Assembly: GCA_039621445.1 (NCBI GenBank)
Contig: CP154954.1
Coordinates: 27,206,123-27,270,122 of the forward strand
DNA from: Euglena gracilis
Lineage: Eukaryota; Euglenida; Euglenophyceae; Euglenales
Direction of reading: 5' to 3'
DNA: 64,000 nt
Shown here one piece after another: positions 31,265-40,096 of this stretch (position 1 is the first letter of the stretch; each line of letters starts with the position of its first letter). The notes beneath the pieces are model-generated. The model was not told the origin of the DNA. It did no database searches and saw only the letters and a list, made by a program, of their open reading frames with translations. The translations under genes and the position numbers were made by a program.

Positions 31265-31765
31265 AGCATTTTTGGGCTCCTTTGGGCGCATGGCCATATC
31301 GACCAGCCGATTGAAGTTTTCAAACGTCTGGTGCCACGTTACCCATCGATCGAAAGCTCTTCTCAAGTGCTTTTGGCAGATGGCCACAGGATTCAGCAAT
31401 AATCCACACAGCGCTTATTTTCAGCGATCGTGCATTCCAGAATTTGACATCCTAATTTGTGAAATCCCACACCTGAGGTGCCATACAGCACATCAATCGA
31501 AAGCTCTCGCCAAGGCCTTGCATTTGGTACCCACAGAACTCAGCTATACTGCAGAACTCTGAAAATCGGCGATAGCATTTTCCGACCCTGTTTGCAAAGT
31601 CGAAATTCCCATGTTTCACCGGCCATGTTGCCCATCGATCGAAAGCTCTTCTCAGGGGCTTTCAGCAGATGGCCTTAGATTTCAGCCGTGCTGCATGGTA
31701 TTCTATTTCAAAAATTCCCTAAATTTGGCCGAATGGAAATTGTTGCACAAAATACCCCAATATCT
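31265..31765. repeat. Three tandem copies of a ~145-bp GAAAGCTCT repeat
   Basis: ATCGATCGAAAGCTCTTCTC (about 31347), ATCAATCGAAAGCTCTCGCC (about 31491) and ATCGATCGAAAGCTCTTCTC (about 31636) are spaced by about 145 bp, with CAGATGGCC and a CCATRTTGCCC-like motif around them. Single relatives lie at 21657, 27697, 32191 and inverted at 33010. Confidence 0.7.
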
Positions 31766-31873
31766 GGCCAATTACCCCCCAAAAACTGCTCAGACGTGAT
31801 TGCCACATGTCTACTAAGCATTTTGAACACTTTTTGGCACTTTTTATTTTCGGTCCCCTGGACGCCGTCTTCC

Positions 31874-31955
31874 CGCCCGAACCGGCGTTCCAGAACGCCG
31901 GTTCGGCGCAAAAATTTCTGCGCCGAACCGGCGTTCTGGAACGCCGGTTCGGGCG
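31874..31955. repeat. Perfect palindrome, 37-bp arms, GAACGCCGG family
   Basis: Arms 31874-31910 and 31919-31955 are reverse complements. Each arm itself contains the smaller inverted pair GAACCGGCGTTC and GAACGCCGGTTC. Confidence 0.92.
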
Positions 31956-32097
31956 TGAAGCCAGAGCCCCAATACACGGTTTCAGGACAGAACCGGCGTC
32001 CCCCCCCCACGGGTTTTACGGACGCCGGTTCTGTCCTAAAACCCGGCGTTAGGAACACCGGTTTTGTCCAAAACCCGGCGTCCGATTTTCATTCCTA

Positions 32098-32335
32098 AAA
32101 ATGTCACCAAAAGTGCCCAAAAGTGGCCCTAAGGTGCTGGTATGACTGTTTCAACCATGCGTGCAACGTTAGGGTACCAAGTTACCCCTCGATCGAAAGC
32201 TCTTTTCAACAGACGACTAGCGGTGCTCATCAGATCTTTCCACGCTGCACGGTACTCTATTTCCAAATCTGGGCCAATTTTCACCAAGTTTGGATATCCA
32301 CCCCACTGGTCCCCCAATGGCAAAATTCATTGTCC
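32098..32335. repeat. Dispersed repeat, partner of 27665-27900
   Basis: Opens with the inverse of 27843-27900 and continues with a direct copy of 27665-27838, ending CAAAATTCATTGTCCTAGATG immediately before the gag fragment. Confidence 0.75.
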
Positions 32336-32338
32336 TAG

Positions 32339-32802
32339 ATGTCACCACCGCCTGAAGAAGAGCCTGAGCATCATTCCACACAACAGGACATCGAGGAGAA
32401 GTTGAAGGACCTCGAGCTCAGAGTCTTCGGCCATGAGTCCAAGGACTCGTCGACCCCTCTCGTTTCCCCGTTCACGCCCCACTCTTTTTGGGAGAAGAGG
32501 ATTGAGAAATTCAAGGGTAGCTTGGAGTTGAAAGAAAGTTCTGTGACATCCAAACTCCCTCCTGTCCCGTTGCCTTCGTTTGATGGTTCGGACCTTGAAG
32601 CCTTTTGAAAGAGTTTGAACGTTGGTTGCGTCTTTCCGGTGTGAAAAGTGCCCCAGAAGCTTTCGGGTTGGATTGGCTCATCCAATGTGTTGTTCCCAAG
32701 TACAGAAAGGTTGTTGAAGAGGTTGTTGAGGAGCAGCCCCAGCTTGACAAAGTGCTTTTGGCATTGTTAGGGTTTGGCATCGTCGGATCGGCCAGAATCT
32801 GA
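32339..32802 (+). pseudogene. LTR-retrotransposon gag fragment
   Basis: An ATG at 32339 opens a polar N-terminus (HHSTQQDIEEKLKDLELRVF), a linker, then LPSFDGSDLEAF and, one frame over from about 32605, FERWLRLSGV, LDWLIQCVV and a short helical tail. The order FDGxxLEAFLxEFERW is typical of the start of the gag core of LTR retrotransposons. One T missing from the run at 32600-32604 explains the frame change. The fragment ends near 32800, where a dispersed repeat begins. It may belong to the same family as the gag piece at 63390-64000, which looks like the missing C-terminal half. Confidence 0.6.
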
Positions 32803-33100
32803 GTCGAAATTTGTGGTAATTTTCAGTGATTTTTGGTTTAAGATGCTTAATTAACCTTACAGAAACGTTTTTTCTCTTCGAATCAACCACCTGAGGGGTC
32901 CCGGGGGGGCACCAGAGTTGTGAATTAGGATTTCCCAGTGACAGAAAATAAGAGCTCCAGGCGGCGTGGCTGAATTTGGTGGTGATCGCCAGTCGTCTGA
33001 TGAAAAAAGCTTTCGATTGAGGGGTGACTTTGTACCTGGACGATTGACACGGCCAGAAATACCCTCGCGATCGCCGGAATTTGATGAAATGCAAAGTGGC
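32790..33100. repeat. Dispersed repeat, inverse of 21410-21720
   Basis: Contains TCGTCGGATCGGCCAGAATC and GGTGGTGATCGCCAGTCGTC in the opposite orientation to the copy at 21.5 kb. It is followed by the empty site of the MITE at 22184. Confidence 0.75.
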
Positions 33101-33332
33101 GTGACATTGCAGATTAGTGGTCGGAGATTGGTCCTGGGAGTGTCCTTTGACCGAAGGGTGGGGACGCCGGTTCTGTCCTGAACCCGGCGTCTCTAAAACG
33201 CCGGTTTAAACAAGGGGTGGCGGACGCCGGTTCTGTCCAAAACCTGGCGTTCCGTATTCCATATTTCCATCCAGGCGGTTCGGTCGAATGAATATCAAGA
33301 CAGTTGTCGGGCCCAGACAAAATAGGTTTTAG

Positions 33333-33436
33333 AAAAATCGACCGACACTAACAGATTCAGCAGGGGCGCCGGGCGGCTCGCTTCGCTCGCTCGCGCCTGG
33401 CGCCCCTGCTGAATCTGTTAGTGTCGGTCGATTTTT
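33333..33436. repeat. Perfect palindrome, 38-bp arms
   Basis: Arms 33333-33370 and 33399-33436 match exactly (AAAAATCGACCGACACTAAC start). The 28-nt loop contains GCTCGCTTCGCTCGC, so it can fold as well. Confidence 0.93.
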
Positions 33437-34029
33437 GTATAGACACAGCTGGTCCATGACACCCCCCCCCGCGTACCAAAATACCATTATCCTTGGTACA
33501 ATGCACATGACACAGCGTGTCCATGACCCCCCCCCCCCGTGTCAACAGCACTTTCCCTGTATTTTGGCTTGTCATTGACAAGGGGGGTGGGCAGGAGTGG
33601 AGGGGTCCAGTGGGATGGGGAGCAGTCAATTAGGGCGCCGAAGTTACTGACTGATTGCGTGGGGCATTAGTGCAAACAAACTTCTTGTTTCTTTGAGCCC
33701 ATTGTGGTGCTGTGTTGGGAATTGAATTGTACTGATTTCACTGTTCACGTGAGTGTTGACCTCACAACGGAGTTTCGGGTTCTTTTCCTTCAATCACATT
33801 TCAACTGGTCGTACTGCTTCAAAACTGAATTTGTCATTGATGGAGCGGGTCTACCAAAAAAAAAATGTTCGTTGTGGAAGTGGCCAAAATACTGGCCCAT
33901 TGTTGCAGAAACTTGGCAACATTTTGGCCTGGGGTGATCAGCAAAGAGTGCCAAAAAAAATGCAAAATATCCGACCTTGGCACTCCCTCCCCCCCCCTGG
34001 CTTTGAAAGAGAGAAGAGCATCAACAAAC
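33437..34029. other. Intron start next to SmB exon 1
   Basis: The sequence carries a TGTCCATGAC repeat (relative at 4.4 kb) and then non-repetitive sequence. The plus-strand frames here (for example 33704-33937) show no motif and partly oppose the SmB exon. Confidence 0.45.
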
Positions 34030-34136
34030 CTGTCAAATGCCAAGAACTTTCCAACAAGCACACGATCATCCTGAATTCGCACCCTGATTCGGCAATTTAT
34101 GAATTGAAACATCTTGGACTTCTTTGACATTGACAT
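34030..34136 (-). CDS. SNRPB-like: SmB-like spliceosomal protein, exon 1 (Sm1 motif)
   Basis: The ATG at 34136 (or the second one at 34130) opens SKKSKMFQFINCRIRVRIQD, then DRVLVGKFLAFDR. This is the SmB N-terminus and Sm1 motif: K-S-S-K-M, a helix, a basic strand, Q-D-G/D-R, then G-x-F-x-A-F-D. The exon ends with the first two bases of an AGG codon at a GT donor (GACAG/GTTTGT), which is completed at 16002. The protein belongs to the core of spliceosomal snRNPs. Upstream, CAGGAGCTCAACA precedes the start and could include a splice acceptor. The split codon and the perfect continuation of the family sequence make the pairing with exon 2 strong. Confidence 0.9.
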
Positions 34137-34559
34137 TGTTGAGCTCCTGTGTCTTTGTTTGAGAAAAAGCCCTGCAGGAAGCAGTGGGGAATGCTTGTTC
34201 AGGAGGCAAGGCTGGTACCATGCCCCCCCCCTTGCTGTTCCCGTCCTGTGGCCCCCTTTTGGGTCCATGAGTAAGGGGGGGACCCCCCCCCTTGCTGTTC
34301 CCATGGGCCATGAACTAGCCAACCTGGACCCAAAAGGCCACCTAAAATGCCAAAATGAAGCTCTTTTGGTTCACGTGCTTGAAAATTGCACCTCCACAAC
34401 ATCCATTTTGGCATTGGGTTGGACTTTGATGGGATTGAGAGCACCTGAAACCAATCCAAAAATTCCCTTTTCTCTTGTGTCCCAAGAATCCTTTACAAAA
34501 AGTGCCCTGACACAGTACTGTTCCCCTCCCCCCAATGGGAACAGTGAAGGGGGGAACAG

Positions 34560-34925
34560 TGAGGGGGGGCAGGGCAGAACGGGAACGCCTGGTGGGGGGG
34601 ATCGACCCCCCCACCCGGGAGGTGGGGGGGTTCGACCCCCCCCCCACCCACCACAGCATTTTCAACGATTTCAGGAAAACGGGGGTTTTGGCCAGAAAAA
34701 TTTCGATTTTTTTTTGAAAAATGAACCCAAAACACATGATTTTTTGACGGAAAACCAAACTTTTTCTTCTCAAAAAAATCTCAAAAATTTCAGGGTTGAA
34801 AATTGGCAGTTTTTTTAGTAGGCGGGTGAAAAAAAACGAAGGTCAAAAAGTGGACCAAATTTTGGCACAGTCAAATTTTACTGACATTTTCTCTCGTTGA
34901 AATTTTGACTTCCAATGGCATTTTT
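34560..34925. repeat. Dispersed repeat, empty-site relative of the MITE at 13702
   Basis: Starts GGGCAGAACGGGAACGCCTG and runs without interruption through CACCACAGCATTTTCA to TGACATTTTCTCTCGTTGA; the homologous copy at 13.6-14.45 kb is split by a MITE. Confidence 0.85.
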
Positions 34926-35929
34926 TTGGGTTCCGTGTGGAAAATCGCGGATGACCAAATTGCGGATCGGGCCGACCTGGTCCTGGTCAGCCCGACCACT
35001 GCGTATAGCTTACCAACCAGTTTGGGTCGGGCCAACCCGCAATATTCCGCACTCCCCCCCCCCCCCCCCGGTGGGATCCTGAGAGAATAAGTCCAGTTCA
35101 CACCGTGATGGAATGATTGCAGAAATAACTGTATCCAAAGGCAAAAGGCACCCCTGAGGCACTGACATGGCAGAACTGACAAAAGGGCAGAGCATGGGAA
35201 AAAACACGGAGATTTGGTTTTTGTTTAACCCCGCGCCCCCGCACCCCCCCCCCCCCCCGCCCCCAATAACAAAATCCCTTTGCTGCCGGACCGTTTGGTG
35301 AGCATGCGCAATCAGACACCCATTGTCGAAGGGCGCCTTCGGCGCCCTTGGTCATCTAGCAGTGGCGGAGGGGGCTAACCCCCCCCCCCCGCACCCCCCC
35401 CGCCCCCAATGACAAAATACCTTCGCTGCCGGACCGTTTCGTAAGCATGCGCAATCCCCCTTTGATATCAGTGCTCGGCGGACAGGGTGCAACTGGGCAA
35501 GCTGTAGATTTGGCGGCCAGTGGGGCGGTTTATCGGATTTATTCTGTGTGGTAGTTTTAAAGCCCCCGTTTGCCCCCCCCCCGCCACAGCTGACGTGACA
35601 CCCCTATTTGTCACCCCCCCCCTAATAGTCGCCCCCCCCCTTGCGGGGCGACAATTAGAGGGTCACCCATGGACATGTGGGGTAAATTGAGCAACCCCCC
35701 TAATTGTCACCCCCCCCAATTGTCGCCAGGGGGTCAAAACGCTCCCGGGGGGTGCCATATAGGGAGGGGGGGGTCACGTTTCTTCGGATTTTTGCAAACA
35801 TGGAAAATTGCCACATTCTGCATAGACAGTTGGATCGTGCATCCCTTGGTTGTCTCGGGTCTCGTGGTTTGCATTGGCTAATCAGGTTGTCCATCGTGGT
35901 TTTGCCTATTTGCATACTTTCCATGGGGT
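34926..35929. other. Non-coding G/C-run stretch
   Basis: Contains a short inverted block with ATAACAAAATCCCTT and GGCGCCTTCGGCGCC (35265-35460, related to 24830-25090) and palindromic TTGTCACCCC motifs (35605-35725). I see no gene. Confidence 0.5.
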
Positions 35930-36330
35930 TTCCCCATCTGTACTTTAGCCTTCCCCTCAGAACACCCGAAATCCAGTAGGTTGCGCCACTGGTCGGTGGA
36001 TTCGGTTCGCCCCACCACCGTATATTTGGTTTTGCCTATTTTATCTTATCTCTCTCGTCTCCTAGCCTGGGCCCAGTACTCCCCACCATTCCCACATCCT
36101 TCCCTCTCCAGATCGAACGCCACCGTCCTTCCCCCTGTGTTTCTGCACGTTCCTGCCCTGTTTCTGCCCTCTCGGCCTGCCCCTCACGACACTTAATGCT
36201 ACCCACTCTTCGCCCTTCCGGGTTTCCTGGGAACCGGATGACACCCTCTGCCTTATCCTTATCCATGGGGTCTCCCCATCTGTGCATAGCCTTCCCCGTA
36301 CACTTCAAATCGCCACTGGTCGGTGGATTC
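35930..36330. repeat. Two stacked 3' tails of non-LTR elements
   Basis: TAGCCTTCCCC, then CCACTGGTCGGTGGATTCGG, occurs at 35948-36006 and 36291-36328, as at the downstream ends of the elements at 37054-37445 and 60175-60705. These look like extremely 5'-truncated insertions reduced to the conserved tail. Confidence 0.65.
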
Positions 36331-36389
36331 GGTTCGCAGAGCTGGAATTCGCCGAAGAAAACGGATTCGGTTCGCCCAACCACATTCGC

Positions 36390-37054
36390 GGCGATCGCGA
36401 ACGGAAGGACTTCCTAATTGGGCCTCATTCGACAGATGGCTCCTTGCCGGAATGTCCCCGTTGCCACCAACAAATGGATGTTGGAGGAAACCACCTTGTC
36501 TGCTGCCCCAAAAACAACACTTTGCGGCGACATGGTGCCCTCCAGACGTTCGTTTTGGACCTGGCGAGAAGGGCCGGTTTCATGGCTCGACGAGAAGAGG
36601 TGGCTGACAACCGGACAAGACCCGGAGATGTCTTCCTCACGAGGTTCGACGCGGACGGACCTGCAGCAGTGGATGTCACGGTCCGCCACCCGTTGCAACC
36701 AGCAAACCTGGTCTCCTCAAAGGACGCCTTAGCACGGTGGCACGAACTACAAGAGGGAGACAAAGAACGCAAGTATGCAGCCACCTGCGAACGGCTGGGA
36801 TGGACGTTCATCCCGTTTGTGGTTGATTGCTTCGGAGGGATGGGGGAGCGAGCGGCAGGATTCATATCCAAGTGCCTCCGCACTGTGTTGGCGCAGACCG
36901 ATGTTCCTCAACGACGATCGTCAGAGGCCACGGTATGGTAAGCGCTGAGTCTAACGTTGGCCAGGGAATTGGCTCGCCAGCTGGCTTGGGGGGCAGTGGC
37001 GGAGCCATCAGGCGACGTTGATCTCACTACCCACACCCCATATGCCACGGAGTA
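36390..37054 (+). pseudogene. 5'-truncated non-LTR element: restriction-like endonuclease domain
   Basis: The frame ending at 36944 encodes the C-terminal half of a REL-type non-LTR retrotransposon protein: a zinc-binding CPRC then HLVCC pattern, RRHGALQTF, RPGDVFLTRFDADGPAAVDV and TVRHPL, then WTFIPFVVDCFGGMGE. RPGD and the DVT motif would be catalytic positions of the PD-(D/E)XK-like nuclease that nicks the target. A TAA at 36942 replaces a glutamine seen in N2 (WQGLS); the frame continues with LARELARQLAWG to TAA at 37052. The RT part is missing. Its sequence is closer to N2 than to N1. Confidence 0.8.
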
Positions 37055-37471
37055 AAAAAGGGGGGGGTCAGGGCGAACACCATGTAAACACCTGCGGCCG
37101 CTGAGGCCAAGCCAGGCAGCCTACACCGGCCACCAAGGGCCGGTATTATTGGCTTTGTCCCGATGACACAACATGGTAAGCACACCTGAGAGAAAGCCGA
37201 AAGGCCAGACGAACCCGAAACCTCCATTGAGCACACCGGGGAACAGCCTGCCCCCAAAAAGGCCACCCCACCCCGCCTGCTCCCTGCCACCTCACCCCTC
37301 GGGCCCTGGCCCCCACATGGCCGATTCTGGGTTCACCTGACCACCTTACCCTGAGACTGTCGCTTCTGTACATAGCCTTACCCCCTGAACACGTCAAATC
37401 CAGTAGGCAGTGCCACTGGTCGGTGGACTTGGTTCGCCCCACCACCGTAGTCCCTAGGTAGATTCCTCATT
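37055..37471 (+). other. 3' UTR and tail of the truncated copy
   Basis: Ends with TGTACATAGCCTTACCCCCT and CCACTGGTCGGTGGACTTGG, closely matching 60648-60705 after N2. This shared tail probably is the RT recognition end of the family. Confidence 0.6.
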
Positions 37472-37505
37472 TCTGAGTGTCTATTTTTTTTTCGCATAAT
37501 ACATG

Positions 37506-37517
37506 GCGGACAATTGA
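37506..37517 (+). promoter_or_regulatory. Conserved leader mini-ORF (M-A-D-N-stop)
   Basis: About 35 bp from the N1 left end, ATGGCGGACAATTGA starts at about 37503; N2 has ATGTCGGACAACTGA at about 42881. The Asn codon differs synonymously, and both continue AAGCCCCTGGTGGGG. This could be a regulatory upstream ORF or a readthrough context. Confidence 0.4.
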
Positions 37518-37779
37518 AAGCCCCTGGTGGGGACAAACCAAGCCAAGAGTTCAACTATCATCGATCACAAGTCCTGCTGGTGCAGGCAGAAGAAGTCCTG
37601 CTGGTGCAGGCAGAAGTTGAAGTCCTGCTGGTGCAGGCAGAAGTCAAGTACAAGTACAATACCAGAAGTCAAAGGTACAAGCTCAAGACAAGACATTCAA
37701 GAACCCAAGTCCTTGGGCTTCTCAGCCCTTATTGGTCTTGCTGCTGCAGAACTTCACCATGCTGCTGTTGGCTGTATTG

Positions 37780-38530
37780 GGCCTGAAAAGGCCCCCTCAA
37801 CACCGCCACTGGCCTGAAAAGGCCCTGGGCCTGAAAAGGCCCCCACTGCTACAGGGCCTGAAAAGGCCCCTTCAGCCACTGGGCCTGAAAAGGCCCCCCC
37901 AGTTTTTGGGCCTGCAAAGGCCCCCCCATCTGGGCCTGCAAAGGCCCCCCCCCTTTGGGCCTGCAAAGGCCCCCCATCTGCCAACCATTAAGTGGAACTT
38001 TCAGCTCCAGTGTCTTCTTTTCGGTGTTCTGCATTGCATCCCAAACTTCTGATCAATTGAAGTGGCAAACCCCCAGTTTTCACAGCACATGTTACACCAA
38101 AAGCTCTGACACATTTTGCAGCAGTTTTGACTTGACATTGAAAAACATTTTGCCACCCCAACCCCTCAGTAACACTTTTTGCAGCAGTTTTGACTTGACA
38201 TTGAAAAACGTTTTGCCACCCCAACCCCTCAGTGACACTGTTTTGCCCCAGTGTCCTGCAAAGTCACTGGGCCTGCAAAGGCCCCCCTGTGACACCATTT
38301 CGGTCTATTGCACCATTTTGCCCTAGTGGCCTGCAAAGGCCCTGGGCCTGCAAAGGCCCCCCTCCAACACCATTTTGCCCCAGTGGCCTGCAAAGGCCCT
38401 GGGCCTGCAAAGGCCCCCCTGTGACACCTTTTTGTCCTGTTGCAGCATTTTGTCCCAGTGGCCTGCAAAGGCCATGGGCCTGTGAAGGCCCCCCCCTGAC
38501 ACCATTTTTGCTCTCAGCCTGAAAAGCCCC
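37780..38530 (+). repeat. GGCCTGCAAAGGCC leader repeats of N1
   Basis: At least eighteen copies of GGGCCTGAAAAGGCCC or GGGCCTGCAAAGGCCC, each able to fold into a small hairpin. In one plus frame they read as repeated Gly-Leu-(Lys/Gln)-Arg-Pro-Pro. A pair of 60-bp direct repeats (TTTTGACTTGACATTGAAAA) lies at 38118-38240. Confidence 0.8.
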
Positions 38531-38620
38531 CGACAAACTGGAAAACCATGTTCCTCCACATTTTGGACTGCAACAGTGGCCCCCCGGCTAGACAGCACAT
38601 CCACTTTTTGGTCTGCAACA

Positions 38621-40096
38621 ATGGCCCCCCAGCCAGCCAGTTCTGCCGGATTCTACAGGCCTGCAACCTTCCCACCTCAGCAAAATAAACTGGACAACCC
38701 CCATGTTCCGTTCCCGCTGACCGGAAGAAACCACCCAACGTCGGCCAAACAAATAAAAGTGCTGGTGCCTGACGTTTCTGCGAAAGACAGCACACAGCCT
38801 ACCCTAGCAGCATCGGGAGGGGCAGGCCGCGGTCGGTCTTTACTGACCTGCGGGGACATTGAGAGTAACCCCGGGCCTCCTACAAACCCACCATCTGTTC
38901 CGGGTGAGGATATTGACATGGCGCCAGCATCACAAACCTCAATCCCTCCTACTGCACCGCCGCCCGCAGAGCACCCGTCGGTGTCGGGTGAGGACGTTGA
39001 CATGGCGCCAGCATCACAAATTTCCATCCCCCCATCCGCACCACCACCCGCAGTGCCACCATTGGAAAGGGGATCTTGGTTCCCAAATCTGCCGGGTCCA
39101 TTGTTCTTTGGCCAACAAGGCCTCCCCTCAATGTGCTCCACGGTCATCATGGAGAACCCAATTGGCACACAAGGACCAGGACCCTTCCCCCCGTCAGATG
39201 TTGGGGCCATTTGGATGCAAGCAAATCAGGCGACACCCTTCCTGAACTTCTCCAACCTCCCTTTGGGAGCCAGCTCTTCAACCTCAGTGACAGCAACCGC
39301 AGCAGCATCGTCACTAGCCCTCGCGGGACCCCCACCAACCTCAGTGGCAACAACCGCAGCAGCATCGTCACCAGCCCCAGCCAGACCCCCACCAACCCCC
39401 ATTGGCCAAAATCACATTGCCGGGGTTACGCCATTCTCTGCTCCATGCCCACCATCCCTTCATCCCACTTTTGAGGAAATTTCTTTTGATGATCGGGGCA
39501 CCCTTGTATACCTGCCGCGTGGAGCCCTCCTGAATGTCAATCAAACCTACCTGCAATTGTTGAGGCATTTCAACAGGGAACCTGGCTGGGAAACCCTGCA
39601 CGCCTTGTGGGCCTTCCCCAAAGCGGTGCTCTGTCCTTTGCAGCGTGGCGGGCGACAGAACTGGGCGATGGTGGGGAGAAAAATTGCAGAACGAGCTCGC
39701 CTGTATCTCACCCGTCCTGTGTTTGATTCTTGGTTGGACTCCAGTCTCCCACAAAAGCCACAAGGCAGACAGACAAGGCAAAAAACAGCACTCGCTGCCA
39801 AGGCCACTGAAGAACGGTTCCTTTCCCGCATTGAAAGCCTTGTTGGCCACGGGGCTATTTCAAAAGCCTGCCGAGAGCTCACCTCTGAGGGGGTTCAGAA
39901 CAGCAATGACCCAAAAGTGATTCAAAGGCTGCGTGACCTTCACCCACCAGAGCCTCCACCGCGCATCCCGGTGTCCGACCCTTCCCAAACGATCACCTTT
40001 CCTTCGGACCCAGAAAGCACAAAAGAACGATTGCAAAATTTGCGCAAAGCTATATTCGGGTTCCCAAAGGATCCGCACCGGGTCCTTCTGGCCTGA
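38621..40096 (+). CDS. N1 N-terminal region with 2A motif
   Basis: The first in-frame ATG is at 38621; the open frame reaches back to 38486 without another ATG. After about 80 residues comes LLTCGDIESNPGP, a 2A peptide. Then follows a Pro/Ala/Ser-rich stretch with two GEDIDMAPASQ-type repeats, and a conserved block (VYLPRGALLNVN, GWETLHALWAFPKAVL, then a basic helical region) also found in N2 at 58550-59030. The frame ends at 40096 after IFGFPKD; one A fewer than in N3 (GGATCC against GGAATCC near 40070) shifts out of the RT frame. If 2A works, the N-terminal peptide would be released from the rest of the protein during translation. Confidence 0.75.
   Translation: MAPQPASSAGFYRPATFPPQQNKLDNPHVPFPLTGRNHPTSAKQIKVLVPDVSAKDSTQPTLAASGGAGRGRSLLTCGDIESNPGPPTNPPSVPGEDIDMAPASQTSIPPTAPPPAEHPSVSGEDVDMAPASQISIPPSAPPPAVPPLERGSWFPNLPGPLFFGQQGLPSMCSTVIMENPIGTQGPGPFPPSDVGAIWMQANQATPFLNFSNLPLGASSSTSVTATAAASSLALAGPPPTSVATTAAASSPAPARPPPTPIGQNHIAGVTPFSAPCPPSLHPTFEEISFDDRGTLVYLPRGALLNVNQTYLQLLRHFNREPGWETLHALWAFPKAVLCPLQRGGRQNWAMVGRKIAERARLYLTRPVFDSWLDSSLPQKPQGRQTRQKTALAAKATEERFLSRIESLVGHGAISKACRELTSEGVQNSNDPKVIQRLRDLHPPEPPPRIPVSDPSQTITFPSDPESTKERLQNLRKAIFGFPKDPHRVLLA
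38840..38878 (+). other. 2A-type ribosome-skipping motif in N1
   Basis: The peptide LLTCGDIESNPGP fits the 2A consensus D-(V/I)-E-x-N-P-G-P, with separation expected between the last Gly and Pro. 2A sequences are known from picornaviruses and from some non-LTR retrotransposons (trypanosome L1Tc, sea-urchin CR1-type). Confidence 0.85.

Larger units (their letters stand above)
16003..34029 (-). other. Intron of the SmB-like gene, about 18.0 kb
   Basis: The intron is inferred from exon 1 ending GACAG/GTTTGT at 34030/34029 and exon 2 starting after CTTCAG at 16003. Joining them gives [19 protein letters not shown], the conserved SmB order. Almost all of it is made of transposable elements, palindromes and tandem arrays, listed separately. 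Confidence 0.85.

Noticed and set aside
33704-34127. Plus-strand ORFs opposite SmB exon 1
   Set aside because: They overlap the exon in antisense and carry no motif; the minus reading matches SmB clearly.
35981-36196. Short ORF ahead of the truncated endonuclease copy
   Set aside because: It lies in pyrimidine-rich 3' UTR sequence between two element tails.
37055-37450. Minus-strand ORFs after the truncated endonuclease
   Set aside because: They oppose the conserved 3' tail and show no protein similarity that I recognise.
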